From NCBI GenBank assembly GCA_022497155.1, contig MU385778.1:124001-188000 (forward strand): a stretch of DNA of 64,000 bases, given 5' to 3'. The position numbers were made by a program, and so were the translations under genes. Positions 22,854-34,089 of the stretch are shown here, piece after piece. Origin of the DNA: Whalleya microplaca. Lineage: Eukaryota > Ascomycota > Sordariomycetes > Xylariales > Xylariaceae. The notes beneath the pieces are model-generated. The model had not been told where the DNA came from. It saw nothing but the letters and a program-made list of their open reading frames with translations, and ran no database searches. Positions within the stretch are counted from its first letter, which is position 1; the number at the start of each line of letters is the position of its first letter.

Positions 22854-25800
22854 ATGCAGTCTCCTTCACAACTCGAGTTCGGAATGGCGGGGAAACGAAA
22901 GCGCGATATTCTCGACTTCGATCCCAATAAGTCGGATTCTGATGATGAAAATTTCGAGCCTGATGTTGACCGTTCACGCTCGCAAAGAAAGTCCCGTGCA
23001 CATAGACCCAACAAGCCTACCGTTCGCAAACGGGGTAGATATCGAGGGTCTGATATCGAGGACGACGACGACGGTATCGAGGATAGTGATCGAGAGAACT
23101 CCTTTGTTGAAGATGATGAAGATGAAAATGAAGAGCCTCTTATAAATGAAAACACCGGTCGTCGTATTAGAAAGGCTGCTACGAAGCACCAGAACTACAA
23201 GGAGAGCTCCGAGGACGAGGACGAGCTCGTTCAAGATTCTGATGATAAAGACGACCTTGTCGAGGATACACCACCGAAGAAATCACCGCGACAGAGAAAA
23301 CTTATAACTTTAAGAGTTCCTGTGTCAGCACGAAAAACTCGGACCGGGTCCGCTGCAAATATCCCCGCTGTGACCAGGCGAGCTACTCGCGCCCGTACCG
23401 TTGATGAGGACGAGGATGATCTAGTTGAGCTTTCTAATTCTGGAAAACACGTTCGACCAGCTCGAGGCTCGAAGAGTAGGAGTCCGGAAGCCTTTAGTCG
23501 AGCTACCCGATTGACTCGCAATGGGAAAGGCCCGCGGAAGGCACCACCTCCAACGTTACTCGAGGTTGACACCCAAGAGGAATCTAAGGCCCAGGTTAAG
23601 GACGCTGAAGATCCTATGCCCGAAGATATCATGGACAGTGAAGAGACCAATGTCGCTCAAGCCAAGGTCGCTCAAGCAGATGTCGTAGGCGAGGCTCCAG
23701 CTCCAGAGGCAGATGCGGTTGCAACCGAGGATGAACCAATGGAGACTGTAGAGCCGAACGAGGACGCGGAGGAAGATGACGACATTCCCATTACTCGACG
23801 AACACGTGCTGCAAGGGCTAACCAGTCCCCGCCTCCTGCCGAGGATGCTCCTGCTGAAGATGCTCCCGCTGATGATGCTCCTGCAGGAGATAGCAATGAA
23901 GCCACCGGGACTCGTGGTCGACTCAGGCGCAAGTCCCGACTCAACAAATCTCTCCAAGAACCTAGCAGTGACTTCGAGCCCGGAAATGAGTCTGGGGACG
24001 AAAATGAGTCGGACCAACACAAGTCCGATGGTGGCGGCGGCGAAGGCGATGGTGACGATGACGACGAGGAGTACTCGAGTCCGACTGCCCGTGGACGAAA
24101 ATCATCAAGAGGAAAGGGAAGAAGATCGACAAGGAGATCACGTCGTCAAACCGCATCCGCGGACGAAGACGAAGTTGATAAGGATGAAGTGGCGGAAGAG
24201 CTGGAGGATCTTAGAACTGATTCGCGTCCACGCAGACAGCGCCGCTCGCCCGAGATTATCTTCGAACAGAAGAAGCGACGAAGAGTTAATCCTGTGAATT
24301 ATGCCATAGCACCGCTAACACAGATGAATATCGAGCCGGAAGAAGAGGAGGATCCTGCTCCGACTCCGGCCCGTCGCCGCGGACGTGGGGCTGCAGCGAA
24401 TGCGTGGGATCGTAGCCTTCATAGCATCGCTGGTCCATTCGGGGGTGTTGACGGCGCTGGTGCGCTTTTTGGTGGCCCATGGGGTACTGGCGCGGCTGGC
24501 GGCGTTGAATCCGATAGTAGTGATGATGAGATGGGCGCTCGCTCTGGAGCAGCTGGCAATATCGGCATGACACCGACTTCAGCTGCTCCTCATGGGGCCT
24601 TGGCCCCCATGGGTCAGCTTCCTAACGCTGATGGTATCGGAGGCTTTACAGCGCCGACACCAAACGTCGGTAAGGTCAAGAATCACAAAACCCTGGCCGA
24701 TGCGGATCCTCTTGGGGTGGACATGAATGTTGATTTCAGCCAAGTGGGAGGATTGCAGGGTCACATTGACCAGCTCAAGGAGATGGTCCAATTACCTCTT
24801 CTATACCCAGAGCTCTTCTCAAAATTCCACGTCACCCCCCCAAGAGGTGTGCTCTTCCATGGTCCCCCAGGAACCGGAAAAACTCTGCTTGCTCGAGCGC
24901 TCGCCAACTCGGTTGGGATTGGCGGTAAGAAGATCACATTCTACATGCGCAAAGGCGCCGACGCTCTCAGTAAATGGGTTGGTGAGGCTGAAAAGCAGCT
25001 TCGACTACTGTTCGAAGAGGCTAGAAGAACCCAGCCAAGTATTATCTTCTTTGACGAGATTGATGGCCTAGCGCCTGTTCGGTCTAGCAAACAGGAACAA
25101 ATTCATGCATCAATTGTTTCTACTTTGCTGGCTCTGATGGATGGCATGGATGGGCGAGGTCAAGTCATAGTCATTGGAGCTACCAATCGACCAGATAGTG
25201 TTGATCCTGCTCTTCGCCGTCCCGGACGGTTTGATCGAGAATTTTACTTCCCTTTGCCCGACGCCGATGCTCGCAAATCGATCATCGATATTCATACTAA
25301 GGACTGGGGACTCTCGGATGAGTTCAAGGCGTCTCTGGCTAAAGAGGCGAAGGGCTATGGTGGTGCTGATTTGCGTGCCATGTGCACCGAGTCGGCTCTC
25401 AATGCAATCCAGAGAACGTACCCGCAGATCTACAACTCTGCAGAAAAGCTCATTGTCGACCCTGACCGGATCACTGTCCAGATGGCAGACTTCAGCCTCT
25501 CCAAGAAGAAAATTGTGCCTTCCTCGGAAAGATCGGCAACGTCTGGAGCTGCGCCCCTGCCCAAAGCCGTGGAGCCACTACTTCGGGATCAGTTCAAGGG
25601 GTTCACGACAATACTGGACAATATCTTGCCCCGTAAGAAGAAAGTTACGGCCCTGGAAGAAGCGATGTTCGAGCCTTACGAAGACGAGGACTTCGGATTC
25701 AGTCGGGAAGCTTTACATCAGGAGTTTGAACGATCACGCATCTTCCGGCCGCGGCTCTTGATATGTGGTCCGCCGGGAATGGGACAATCATATATTAGTG

Positions 25801-27952
25801 CTGCCATTCTTCATTTTTTCGAAGGTGTTCATGTGCAAAACTTTGATCTTCCAACTATACTTGGAGACGCGCGAGTAAGTCCTAATTTACAACTATGCTT
25901 TCTAATGCGGTAACTAACTCGCCAATAGCCTCCGGAGCAAACGTTGGTCGGGCTTTTCATAGAAGTCAAGCGCCAGAAGCCGAGTGTCATCTTCATTCCC
26001 AACGTGGATACATGGTATGCCACATTAGCTGGACCAGCCTTGACCGCGTTCCTCTCTATGCTCAGGTCGATACCGCCTACAGAACCGGTCATGGTGCTGG
26101 GAACTGCAGAAACCGAATCCAAAAACATAGACCCTGATCTCATCCGCGACATCTTTGGATTCTCGAGCAAGAACACAACGGAAATTGCCCGTCCCGTGAA
26201 GGTAAACAAATGCCCAACCTCCCTCACTGATAAGCAAAGTCTAACCGTTAGCAGGAAAACCGCGAGGAATACTTCTCGATGATCATCTCGCATATTGCAA
26301 GGAACCCTAAACTCTTCCCGGATCCTGCCAATAGGAAGAAAAGAGTTCTTGAAACGCTACCTATTGCACCTCCGCCTCCGCCCAAGAAGCTCACAAAAGA
26401 AGAAGTCGACGCTGAAAGACTGCGATATCGACAACTGCTCAATCTCTTGAAGGTTCATCTACAGCCTATCATGGACCAAATCAATCGGAAGTACAAGAAA
26501 TTCCGCTCCCCTGTCATTCCACAACAGCAATATCAATATCTCTTTGATGAGGCGGATCCGAACTACGTTAGACCTGACGTGACAGATTTACCACCGCGTC
26601 CATTTGAGGTCGATGTCGACAAGGACGGAACCAAAGGACTCCGCGAGACATCAACTGGCAAATTTTTCTACAATCTTGACATACAGACGATTGAAGAGAG
26701 ACTTGCCAACGGTTACTACACTAGGCCGCGGGCGTTCTTAAAGGACGTGCAAGCTCTCGAGCATGATGCCAAGGCCATCGGGGATAGAGAACGCTTTCTT
26801 AAAGCCAGTGAACTTCTTGCAAATGTGGAAGTCGACGTTAGTGACGTTGACGCCAAACTACGTGCACAGGGTGTTGACTGGGAGGCCCAATACAAGACTG
26901 AGCTATACCGACGGCAAGAAAAGGAAGAAAAATCCCGCAAAAGAAAGGCAATGCAATCCGTTGTTGATCAAGTACAGTCTGATGTTCAGAATGGCGAAGA
27001 ATCATCGCCAAGCGGCCCGCGGCCCGCGAAGCTGCAGAAGTTGCACACAACAACGGCCCACTTTCAGCTGATCGGTTCTCTGGCTAACGGGATCGGGGGA
27101 AGTTCATCCTCACAGCCTACCACAAATGGCACAACTGTGCCACCTCAACCTGTAGGGGAAGATGTGCAGATGGCCGACGCAGATACCCAACCATTTGGTG
27201 CTCCATCCTCTCCAATGCAGCCGCCGTCGCAGTGGCCCCGAATGGAGGTTCGGTCTCTCGACTTGTCTACAAGAGCAACGACGGGTGGGACGAACAAGAT
27301 GTCACAGGTTTCCGCAGTACAGTCTCTTCCGCCCGGGGTATCACCGTCGGCATTGGTGAATGACGCATCGACTACTAAAACATCGGATCCCTCTAACCGA
27401 TCATCGAACTACAGTACACAGGTGACCAACGGTGTGCACCACGAACAATCTAGTCCGGTTGATAACATTCCTGATACCCAGCCGTATCCTGGGGCAAGCC
27501 AGAACACGTCTAGTGATGAACAGTGGCCTCACTCTCAGGCTCATGGTCTATTGCGAGGTTACATACAACAACCCGGCTCGTCTCAGGGCTCCCGTGCTCA
27601 GGCATCCCCCGCTGGCCCCAAGTCTTCGCACGCTCCCAGTATGGCTAATCTGCTAAATGATCCTTCACCCGAAGAGCAGTCACAATCACAACGTCAACCC
27701 GGGTCCTCTGGTCCGCAGCAGGTGGAACTAGATGAAACCCAAGCCAAATTTTTCTTAGAGGAACTTACCAAGCGCACCTCCGGCTGTACTATTGAGCAAC
27801 TAGAGCAGATCGCCCGAGAGATCATGGCAGAAATTTGGAGAACCCGAGGCGAGCACAACCGCATGAAAGTCCTCAATTCGGCTACGCGCGTCTTCAACGA
27901 GGCTATCAACGATATCGAGTTGATGCAACGCGTATTGCAGCCGAGTCAGTAA
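22854..27952 (+). CDS. Abo1/Yta7/ATAD2-type bromodomain AAA ATPase
   Basis: Three exons: 22854-25874, 25929-26201 and 26255-27952 (introns of 54 and 53 bp, both phase 0), 1663 residues. It is a nuclear chromatin ATPase that handles histones H3-H4 and nucleosome density in the Abo1/Yta7/ATAD2 family. The N-terminal ~600 residues are acidic and disordered with KR patches. AAA1 has Walker A GPPGTGKT at residues 670-677, Walker B IIFFDEID at 730-737 and an arginine-finger region ATNRPDSVDPALRRPGRFDRE. AAA2 is degenerate: GPPGMGQS at 972-979 has Gln where the Walker A lysine belongs, and the second-domain IIPNVDTW-like strand lacks a normal DE. The bromodomain-like region is at about 1150-1285, followed by a low-complexity tail and a final helical segment. 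An inactive AAA2 is normal for this family. The leading TTG upstream of 22854 is not taken as a start. Confidence 0.93.
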
Positions 27953-28396
27953 ATGACCTTTCGTAAGTCAATGATGAGAGTAGATGATGTGTGGATATAA
28001 GGTCAGTCTCATGTAATATAGATTCGTTAGAGGCGAGCAAGCCGGTTGTGCGGAGTTGAGCGGATGCCATCTGCGTTGCTATCTGCATGATTAGGTTGGA
28101 TGAAGGGAGCTATGGCCTTGGTCTCCCCATGCATCAGGAAACGGCGTTAGGACCTAGGTATATTTCGATAGTAACAATGAAAGCTTTTCTCAACCGTACT
28201 TGATTCTATCGCCCGAGTACTGGGTTAGTGGATATTCTAATGCCACGTAGTCTACTCGATGTGGAACATTTGAAAGTGCTCGTAACATACACATGAATGA
28301 AAACGAGTAAAGGCGGTGAAGACGATGGGATCATTATTAATAATTATGCTTATGAACCCTATACAAGCCGTGATTGCATAACGAGTGTCAGCTACC
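27953..28396. other. convergent intergenic region
   Basis: The 3' ends of the Abo1-like gene (plus) and the secreted hydrolase (minus) face each other over 444 bp. AT-rich, with no gene seen; it must contain both polyadenylation regions. Confidence 0.5.
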
Positions 28397-29923
28397 CTAT
28401 GTCGCGAAAACTGTACCGGGCTCCGGCAGTGTTAAATTCACTAGGTAGGCGTTCATCGCTGTAACCGTCTCCGACTCCAGCCCATTGAGGTAGGTCGTAT
28501 GTCCGGAACCGTTCCTCGTTAGCAAGATCGAGTTCTCGATCTCGCTGTGAAGGCCAAGGGCCCAGGTGTAGCTAGTGGAAGGGTCGTAGACCGCGTTGAC
28601 CATGAGGGCGGTCACATTGCCCTTATAGCTGACGGGCGCTGGCGGATTCGACAGCGGCGCCGGCCATCCGATGCACGTCGTCTGGATCTTGTAGCTCTGG
28701 CAGGCTCCCTGCGTCAACGGAGTGAACGTTTTCCCTTGGATCGCCTTCTCCTGTACGTCGGCGAGAGACTTAGAGGCGTGAGCCCAGTCTTGGCAGGAGA
28801 TCGCCGTCCCGGCAAACAGATACGAGTCCTCGAATACGTCCCCGATGGCCAGCGACTGCCCCTGCGAGATGAGGGTCGCGTTACCGTCCCCCGCCTCTAT
28901 CAGAGCCTGCGCGAGCCCCGGCCAGCCCCCAGTAGTTGTGAGGAAGCCCTGTATATTGAAAAGGAAATCCTCCTCGTTCACGTCGGAGCGGCACTCCGGG
29001 TCGTTGTCGCAGCCCGGGGCCGGGATTGCCGCCTTAGTCGCATTCGCCAGCACGCTCTTGTACTTGGCCTCGACGTCCTGGCCCTTGAGGGGACAGGAGT
29101 CGTCCCCGGCGCACCACTCGAAGAAGCGCTTCAGCGTGGCCTCGTACGACGCGGCCTCGGTGAGCAGATTCGCGGGCTCGTCCTGGGAGTGCTGCAGATT
29201 GCCGTCGAGGAGCAGCGCGCGCGCGCCGTCGGGGTACAGCTGCGCGTACTGGCTGAAGAGCTGCGTGCCGTACGACAGGCCGATGAAGGTGGCCTTGTCG
29301 CCGCCCAGGGCCAGGCGCACGGCCTCGTGGTCGTTGGCCGCGCTGATCGTGTCGACGAAGTCGAGCAGCGCGCCCGTCTTCTGTCGGCAGCTCTCGCCGA
29401 CGGCCTTGTTGTAGCTCACGAGCTCGTCGTACTGCGCCTGCGTCTTGGGGAAGAAGGCCACGCGCTTGTTGAACGTCGCCACATCGCACTGCACCGGCGT
29501 GCTGAGCCCGACGCCCCGCGGGTCCAACCCGATTATGTCGAAGCGGTCCAGGATCTCGGGGGCCAGTCTTTGGGGGCTGCGGGCGAGCGAGGCGACTAGG
29601 CTGGACGCCTGGCCGCCCGGACCGCCCGGGTTGATGAAGAGATACCCGATGCGGTTCTTCTGGTCCCGCGCTTCGATGCGAACCATGCCCAGCTCTACCG
29701 TCTCATTGTCATTGGGGTTTTTCCAGTCCAGCGGCACGGAGTAGTTGGCACAAGTGAGATTGTCAGGGAACGATGCTTTACTACACGGGCCCCAATTTAT
29801 GCTGGCGGGATTCAAAGATGAGAGCCTCTTGTAGAGGAGATAAGATGGTATGGAGTGAGGAATCGCCGAGCTCACCGTTGTGATGGCAAGGAGCACCGTT
29901 GCAATGGAGAGTGAGCGAGCCAT
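28397..29923 (-). CDS. secreted serine hydrolase, tripeptidyl-aminopeptidase (TAP)-like
   Basis: Single exon, 508 residues, ATG at 29923. The N-terminus (MARSLSIATVLLAITTVSSA) is a signal peptide. The alpha/beta-hydrolase core begins with FINPGGPGGQASSL (oxyanion region) and DIIGLDPRGVGLSTP, then the nucleophile elbow GLSYGTQ with Ser about 217. A cysteine-rich lid follows, and a TAP-like C-terminal part carries the acid (NAVYDPSTSY, Asp about 447) and His (NGSGHTTYL, about 475). Several Asn-X-Ser/Thr sites fit secretion. Relatives are the Streptomyces-type tripeptidyl aminopeptidase family (peptidase S33), which release short peptides from N-termini; fungal members are likely extracellular nutrient enzymes. 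GC-rich codon use contrasts with the AT-rich flanks. Substrate not determined. Confidence 0.88.
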   Translation of the reverse strand: MARSLSIATVLLAITTVSSAIPHSIPSYLLYKRLSSLNPASINWGPCSKASFPDNLTCANYSVPLDWKNPNDNETVELGMVRIEARDQKNRIGYLFINPGGPGGQASSLVASLARSPQRLAPEILDRFDIIGLDPRGVGLSTPVQCDVATFNKRVAFFPKTQAQYDELVSYNKAVGESCRQKTGALLDFVDTISAANDHEAVRLALGGDKATFIGLSYGTQLFSQYAQLYPDGARALLLDGNLQHSQDEPANLLTEAASYEATLKRFFEWCAGDDSCPLKGQDVEAKYKSVLANATKAAIPAPGCDNDPECRSDVNEEDFLFNIQGFLTTTGGWPGLAQALIEAGDGNATLISQGQSLAIGDVFEDSYLFAGTAISCQDWAHASKSLADVQEKAIQGKTFTPLTQGACQSYKIQTTCIGWPAPLSNPPAPVSYKGNVTALMVNAVYDPSTSYTWALGLHSEIENSILLTRNGSGHTTYLNGLESETVTAMNAYLVNLTLPEPGTVFAT

Positions 29924-30771
29924 TAGCCTACTATTTTCCGTCCAGCTGCCGAAGACTGCGGATGAGCTGGAGACGCAAAAAGAAGGAAACTATCGCGCGT
30001 TTAAGTATACGCGCGAGGAGAATTAATTACGTATTGACGCTTATGCCAATGCAGGCTGGCAAACAAAAACGGTAATGTTTTGACGAAGTTGTCGCAAGAT
30101 GTCATTCCTCAGCTCTTATATTAGCCTGCCGATCTTGGCCAGGGGTGGCTCAGACTCCTATCCTAATAGGCCAGTGCAACGGTATATTCCTTAACTAAGC
30201 AGGTAACGATCTTACCCCTGCCCTTGTCGAGTAGTAGGCAAACACATTTATTATCCACGCGGTGAACCGCATATTAGGCCATACACAGCCCCGGTTTAAC
30301 GGGGCAGTAAGCATCCTTTTACCACTTTGAACGACTATGTATTACATGAATTGCGCGCTTCGCCTTAGTTCTTAATAAGGTTTCAGCCGTTGTGTGCTGT
30401 AGCATAAAGCGGCCATAGTCTCTACTTATACTATTCCGTATATGTAATACCGAAACCCAGCCCGCATCCTCCCGAGGTTTGGTGTCTACTAGAACATGTA
30501 TGGTTCCTATGTTATTAATTAGAATAACCTTTAACGTCGGAAAGACTACTGGCGATACGAGGCTACAGGTAGTATCGCGTATGATTTTAAATTACCCCGT
30601 GGATTATATCTAAAGGTATTGAAACCGTAAACTTTAATATGAGATACAATGCGTGAATTATTGCTGTTAGACAGCCTTCGGGAAGTTGGCCGGAAGTCAC
30701 GGACACAGAGTGATTGGGGCAGCAGGAATCACATTCGATTGTGCATATTTTTTTGTCCAATAGGTCCTGTA
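29924..30771. other. promoter of the hydrolase plus AT-rich spacer
   Basis: The first ~150 bp next to 29923 should be the hydrolase promoter; GCGCGTTTAAGTATACGCGC at about 29995-30014 is a near-palindrome there. The rest is AT-rich and has no supported gene. Confidence 0.4.
29995..30014. repeat. short palindromic site upstream of the hydrolase
   Basis: GCGCG at the left and CGCGC at the right flank an AT-rich core (TTTAAGTATA), about 75 bp upstream of the ATG at 29923. It could be a protein-binding site or chance; no second copy was seen. Confidence 0.4.
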
Positions 30772-31083
30772 TTCCCATCAAGTCAAGTCAAGTGATGAAA
30801 TTTTCCAATTGATTCTTGAGGCTATCTTGATCAGCTCGCGCACGGCTATAATACGATTTAAAGTTTGGCAAGGGTCAACCGTACAAGAAGACATAAGACT
30901 GCCGACAACTAACCACCGAAAAGCTTATAATATATAAACGAAAACAAACCTAAAATACTTGAGTCCTATCAAGGGTTTAAAGTCAAAAATAAGCTTTTAC
31001 TTAACTTGATTAAGCCCTAAAAGCATAATTGATTCAATAAGTCAAGTCAAGTCAAAACAGATAATTACTTGACTTGATGGGAA
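30772..31083. mobile_element. putative MITE-like element with 17-bp terminal inverted repeats
   Basis: TTCCCATCAAGTCAAGT at 30772-30788 is the exact reverse complement of ACTTGACTTGATGGGAA at 31067-31083, bounding 312 bp of AT-rich noncoding DNA. TCAAG repeats lie just inside both ends (GTCAAGTCAAGTCAA at about 31040), and an internal pair (CAATTGATTCTTGAG near 30806, AATTGATTCAATAAG near 31027) hints at extended palindromy. No transposase frame is inside, so it would be non-autonomous. A target-site duplication is not evident. It sits at the edge of the decayed gene island. Confidence 0.55.
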
Positions 31084-32344
31084 AGCTGGTTGAGGAATAT
31101 TCAAAGCGGTGAAATAAGATAAGGCAAGATGCGAGTCGGAGATAAACCCACCTAGTTTACCAAGCGAAGGCATGCATTTATGACGAAAGGAAATCTCTGG
31201 ATATTCATGGTGACCACTCCAGAATAGGGATCTTACATTGTGATTTAGAATCTGATCAATATTAAATAATTTGTTCTATATCATGAAGCTGCAGCAGTCA
31301 GACCTCATTCCTGACATCGTGAATGCATTTGAACATTGGAAAATGAAGAGTAGCTTAGAATGATGGCTGCCCTGGAAAGAATGACGGGGTTTATTTAGAA
31401 TTATATCCCGGAAAGCAAGTTCTTGACTAAATATTCATCTCCTAAAGGAACTAGGGTTCTATGGCTTGACGTCGATGGCCAGGCAGAATTCATAGTCTGT
31501 CCAGAAAATGAAGTCGCTGTTAATGCACGCAACAAATTCATGGAATCAATGAAGGAGCAAACGAAATGGCTCTAGGGCCACGAGAGCTGCTCACAAATAT
31601 ATCAATAGTGGTATGTAATTCTGGTGTCTCGAATGTATTCTTACTAACAGTCATAAGGTTGTTGATACTCATGCCCTTCACGTTATATACGCGTTTAGCA
31701 TTGCAGAAGCAGTACCGCAAATAGGATCTATCACCTTTGAAGACATCTTGAAGAGTGTCAAGGCCCTGGTTGCCATTCGGATTTCTCCTTTTTTGTGGAT
31801 GAGTAAAACAATACTCATAATGAATATGCTAGAACGTAAATTACAAGAAATTTACATTTAGAACATTGTCCGTATTTTGTCCAAAATTAAACTTGCCAAT
31901 GATACATAATATGACGACAAAGGTCCCAGCCTGTCGGACTCATGTGTCAGTAAATGATTACATACTCACTATAGGCACCTTGATTACCTACGATATAACC
32001 GCAAAGAGCAACATGTAAGGCGAGAGAAAAAGAGAAAAAAAAACCAAACCTGACCCCCACTTCTCCCCCTTAATGCAAACATGAGTGCTCGCGAAAGATT
32101 TAGGCTGTTGAGATCCAAGAAAGAGAACATCAATATCCAGACTGCGTGTATGGAGATCAACCAGCCCATGAACCATATATGAACATCAAATGGGCGAGCT
32201 AGGTAGAGACAGGCTTTTTAGCGAATCATCGTAGCCCAAATGAAACTGATTGGCGTCATTCTATTAGCAATTGAGGCAACCAAAGTAGGTAGGCAAATAA
32301 AGCTGGAGTGAAAATCATGAAGGGGATGGAACATCAAGGTATAA
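31084..32344. other. AT-rich spacer with possible coding relics
   Basis: About 1.26 kb. Around 31.41-31.78 kb (plus) there are stretches that read like protein between stops (for example GTRVLWLDVDGQAEFIVC), plus an intron-like GTATGT...ATAAG, but no family is recognisable. Around 32.0-32.18 kb (minus) a hydrophobic frame may continue the decayed transporter. Confidence 0.35.
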
Positions 32345-33529
32345 TTGGGCTATTGTCTGACAAGTAAGCTGATGGCCAGAGAGAGGATTGTCACGTTAAC
32401 CAATCCAGATGCCATAAAGAAGACGCCACCTTGGCATACCAAACTTTTGGAAGTACCTAGGATCATATGGGAAGCTAAGCCACCTATACTCTCCATCACT
32501 GCCAAACCAGCCAAAGCCGGGTACTCCACACTAGCTGCTGTAATTGCGTAACTTTTTGATATAATCAGGCGTGGCTGATCCTGGGACAGTGAAGATTACC
32601 AAGCCATACAACTCACTCGATGTAATTACCAACGCCAAGCGAGGCAGGACAATAAACTGGCTCGCCATTGAGATGCCTGCATAGAAGAGATCCGAGGCGT
32701 GTTAATAACCCATCTGTAGAAGTTCTTCACTGTTGTTAGAGGGTTCGTTGCCTGCGTGTGCGTTCTTGTCTGGTTACTCGAGCTTATGCTTATCCGGTCT
32801 AAGCGTACCATAGGCCTTTGGAAGCACGTAGGGCAGAATGAATAAATAGACGGAAGCTGTGCCAGCAGCTATAGACAGAATGTAGCCATTCTCCGTGCTA
32901 GTAAAACCAAACTTCAGCACAGAGTGGACCATAATTGCTGGGAAGAAGTATGCTTGTGCTCTGTTATAGAAGAAGATTGCAAGGCCTGAAAGCAAGACAA
33001 CTGGTTCGCGGTAGAAGTAGAGAATGGGATCAAAGAAGGAAATACGATCAGTTGTTGTGGATTTCGGAGCAGTCTTGGAGGAATTTTCATTTCCATCGTT
33101 AGGCGCCGCGGTCGACACAGGGATGAAAACTACTAAGTAGACTTTTGACAGGCCTAATACTACAATCGCTAGGGCGAAGCTGAAGAAGAAGTTTGGTAGT
33201 AATGTGACAAGTGTAGAGCTCATAGATATCCCAATCATACACAATGCCAACGACGTCCCCATCAGTCGCGAGAATCGACCTGGTTCGTTGGTCCGGATAT
33301 ATATGGCCGCAAGAGTGTAGTGTAGTATGTTATCCGTTCTGTGTGGAGGCAAGCCGTCTCTAAGTCTGCTTCCGGCGACATCATGTCTTTCTTGGATTGA
33401 AAGGTTTCTGGTAAAATAGACAGTTTTTGAGCTGCTAGAAGTTTCCGGTGACAACTCAAGGCTCTGAACCAGCGAGACGGAGAAGTCGTTGGCTCCGTAT
33501 GAATGCGAATAGGGGAATGAGTGGGTCAC
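32345..33529 (-). pseudogene. decayed MFS transporter
   Basis: Read on the minus strand, 33529-32774 contains transporter-like helices in one frame: LMGTSLALCMIGISMSSTLV, FFFSFALAIVVLGLSKVYLV, EPVVLLSGLAIFFYN and NGYILSIAAGTASVYLFILP. The frame stops at 32774. Similar helices then continue in shifted frames: AGISMASQFIVLPRLALVI at about 32.68-32.62 kb and GGVFFMASGLVNVTILSLAI near 32.39-32.36 kb, ending at a TAG around 32345. The N-terminal helices with the family signature are missing or unreadable. Stops plus at least one frame change over a recognisable transporter indicate a pseudogene. It is divergent from the O-methyltransferase remnant just 120 bp away, as if the two once shared a promoter in a small biosynthetic cluster. 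Confidence 0.72.
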
Positions 33530-33648
33530 GCGTGTACCTGTATCGGTACCGGATAGCGTATTTGTTTAGCAGCTTTCAGTAGGATTCAAAACTGGCTGAT
33601 TAAGGAACTCAAGCCGTTCAAGTCCGCTCGGAAATGTAGGAGCTTGGG

Positions 33649-34089
33649 TTGGTGGCTAACGCGCTTACAGTGAAAGAACGTCCGGAGGTAATAGTCATTC
33701 AATATACTCCAATTATTAACAATTTAGTATTAGAGACCTCTCTAGTAAGGTGCCCCACTTCTCCGGTTCTTTACACCATAAAGTGGTGCCTTCACGATTG
33801 GAAAGACCCACAAGCAGTCACTATTCTGAAGAAGATCCGCCAGAGCATCGTCATTGAGCCAAAGAGTAGACTGGTCGTGTTAGAGTCGATACTCTCTAAT
33901 AATCACTCTGCTCGATTGAGTCAGTATGGAGACATCAACATGATGATGACTGCTGATGGCTGAGAGAGGACGGAAGCGCAATGGCAATACCTGGCAGCGC
34001 TCTCTGGCTGGAAGATTAGAAAGATCTGGGACTTGAGGAGAGCGTGGGTCAAAGCCATGGATTTCAGACCAATCTTGGACGAGTCATAA
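33649..34089 (+). pseudogene. O-methyltransferase C-terminal remnant with in-frame stop
   Basis: The frame from 33649 contains LYTIKWCLHDWKDPQ, the signature of class I (plant/fungal COMT-like) SAM O-methyltransferases; the HDW histidine is the usual catalytic base. ILKKIRQSI and SRLVVLESIL follow as in the family. A TGA at 33961-33963 interrupts the frame, and the normal ending continues beyond it in the same frame (ERTEAQWQYLAALSGWKI, then RAWVKAMDF) to a TAA at 34087. A CGA-to-TGA change would explain the stop. The SAM-binding N-terminal half is missing upstream, so this is a truncated and interrupted gene. Its product would have methylated a small molecule, probably alongside the P450 and MFS genes nearby. 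Confidence 0.78.

Noticed and set aside
28547..29599. 350-codon plus-strand frame opposite the TAP-like hydrolase
   Set aside because: Shadow of a GC-rich gene with long runs of Arg/Gly/Leu and no motif.
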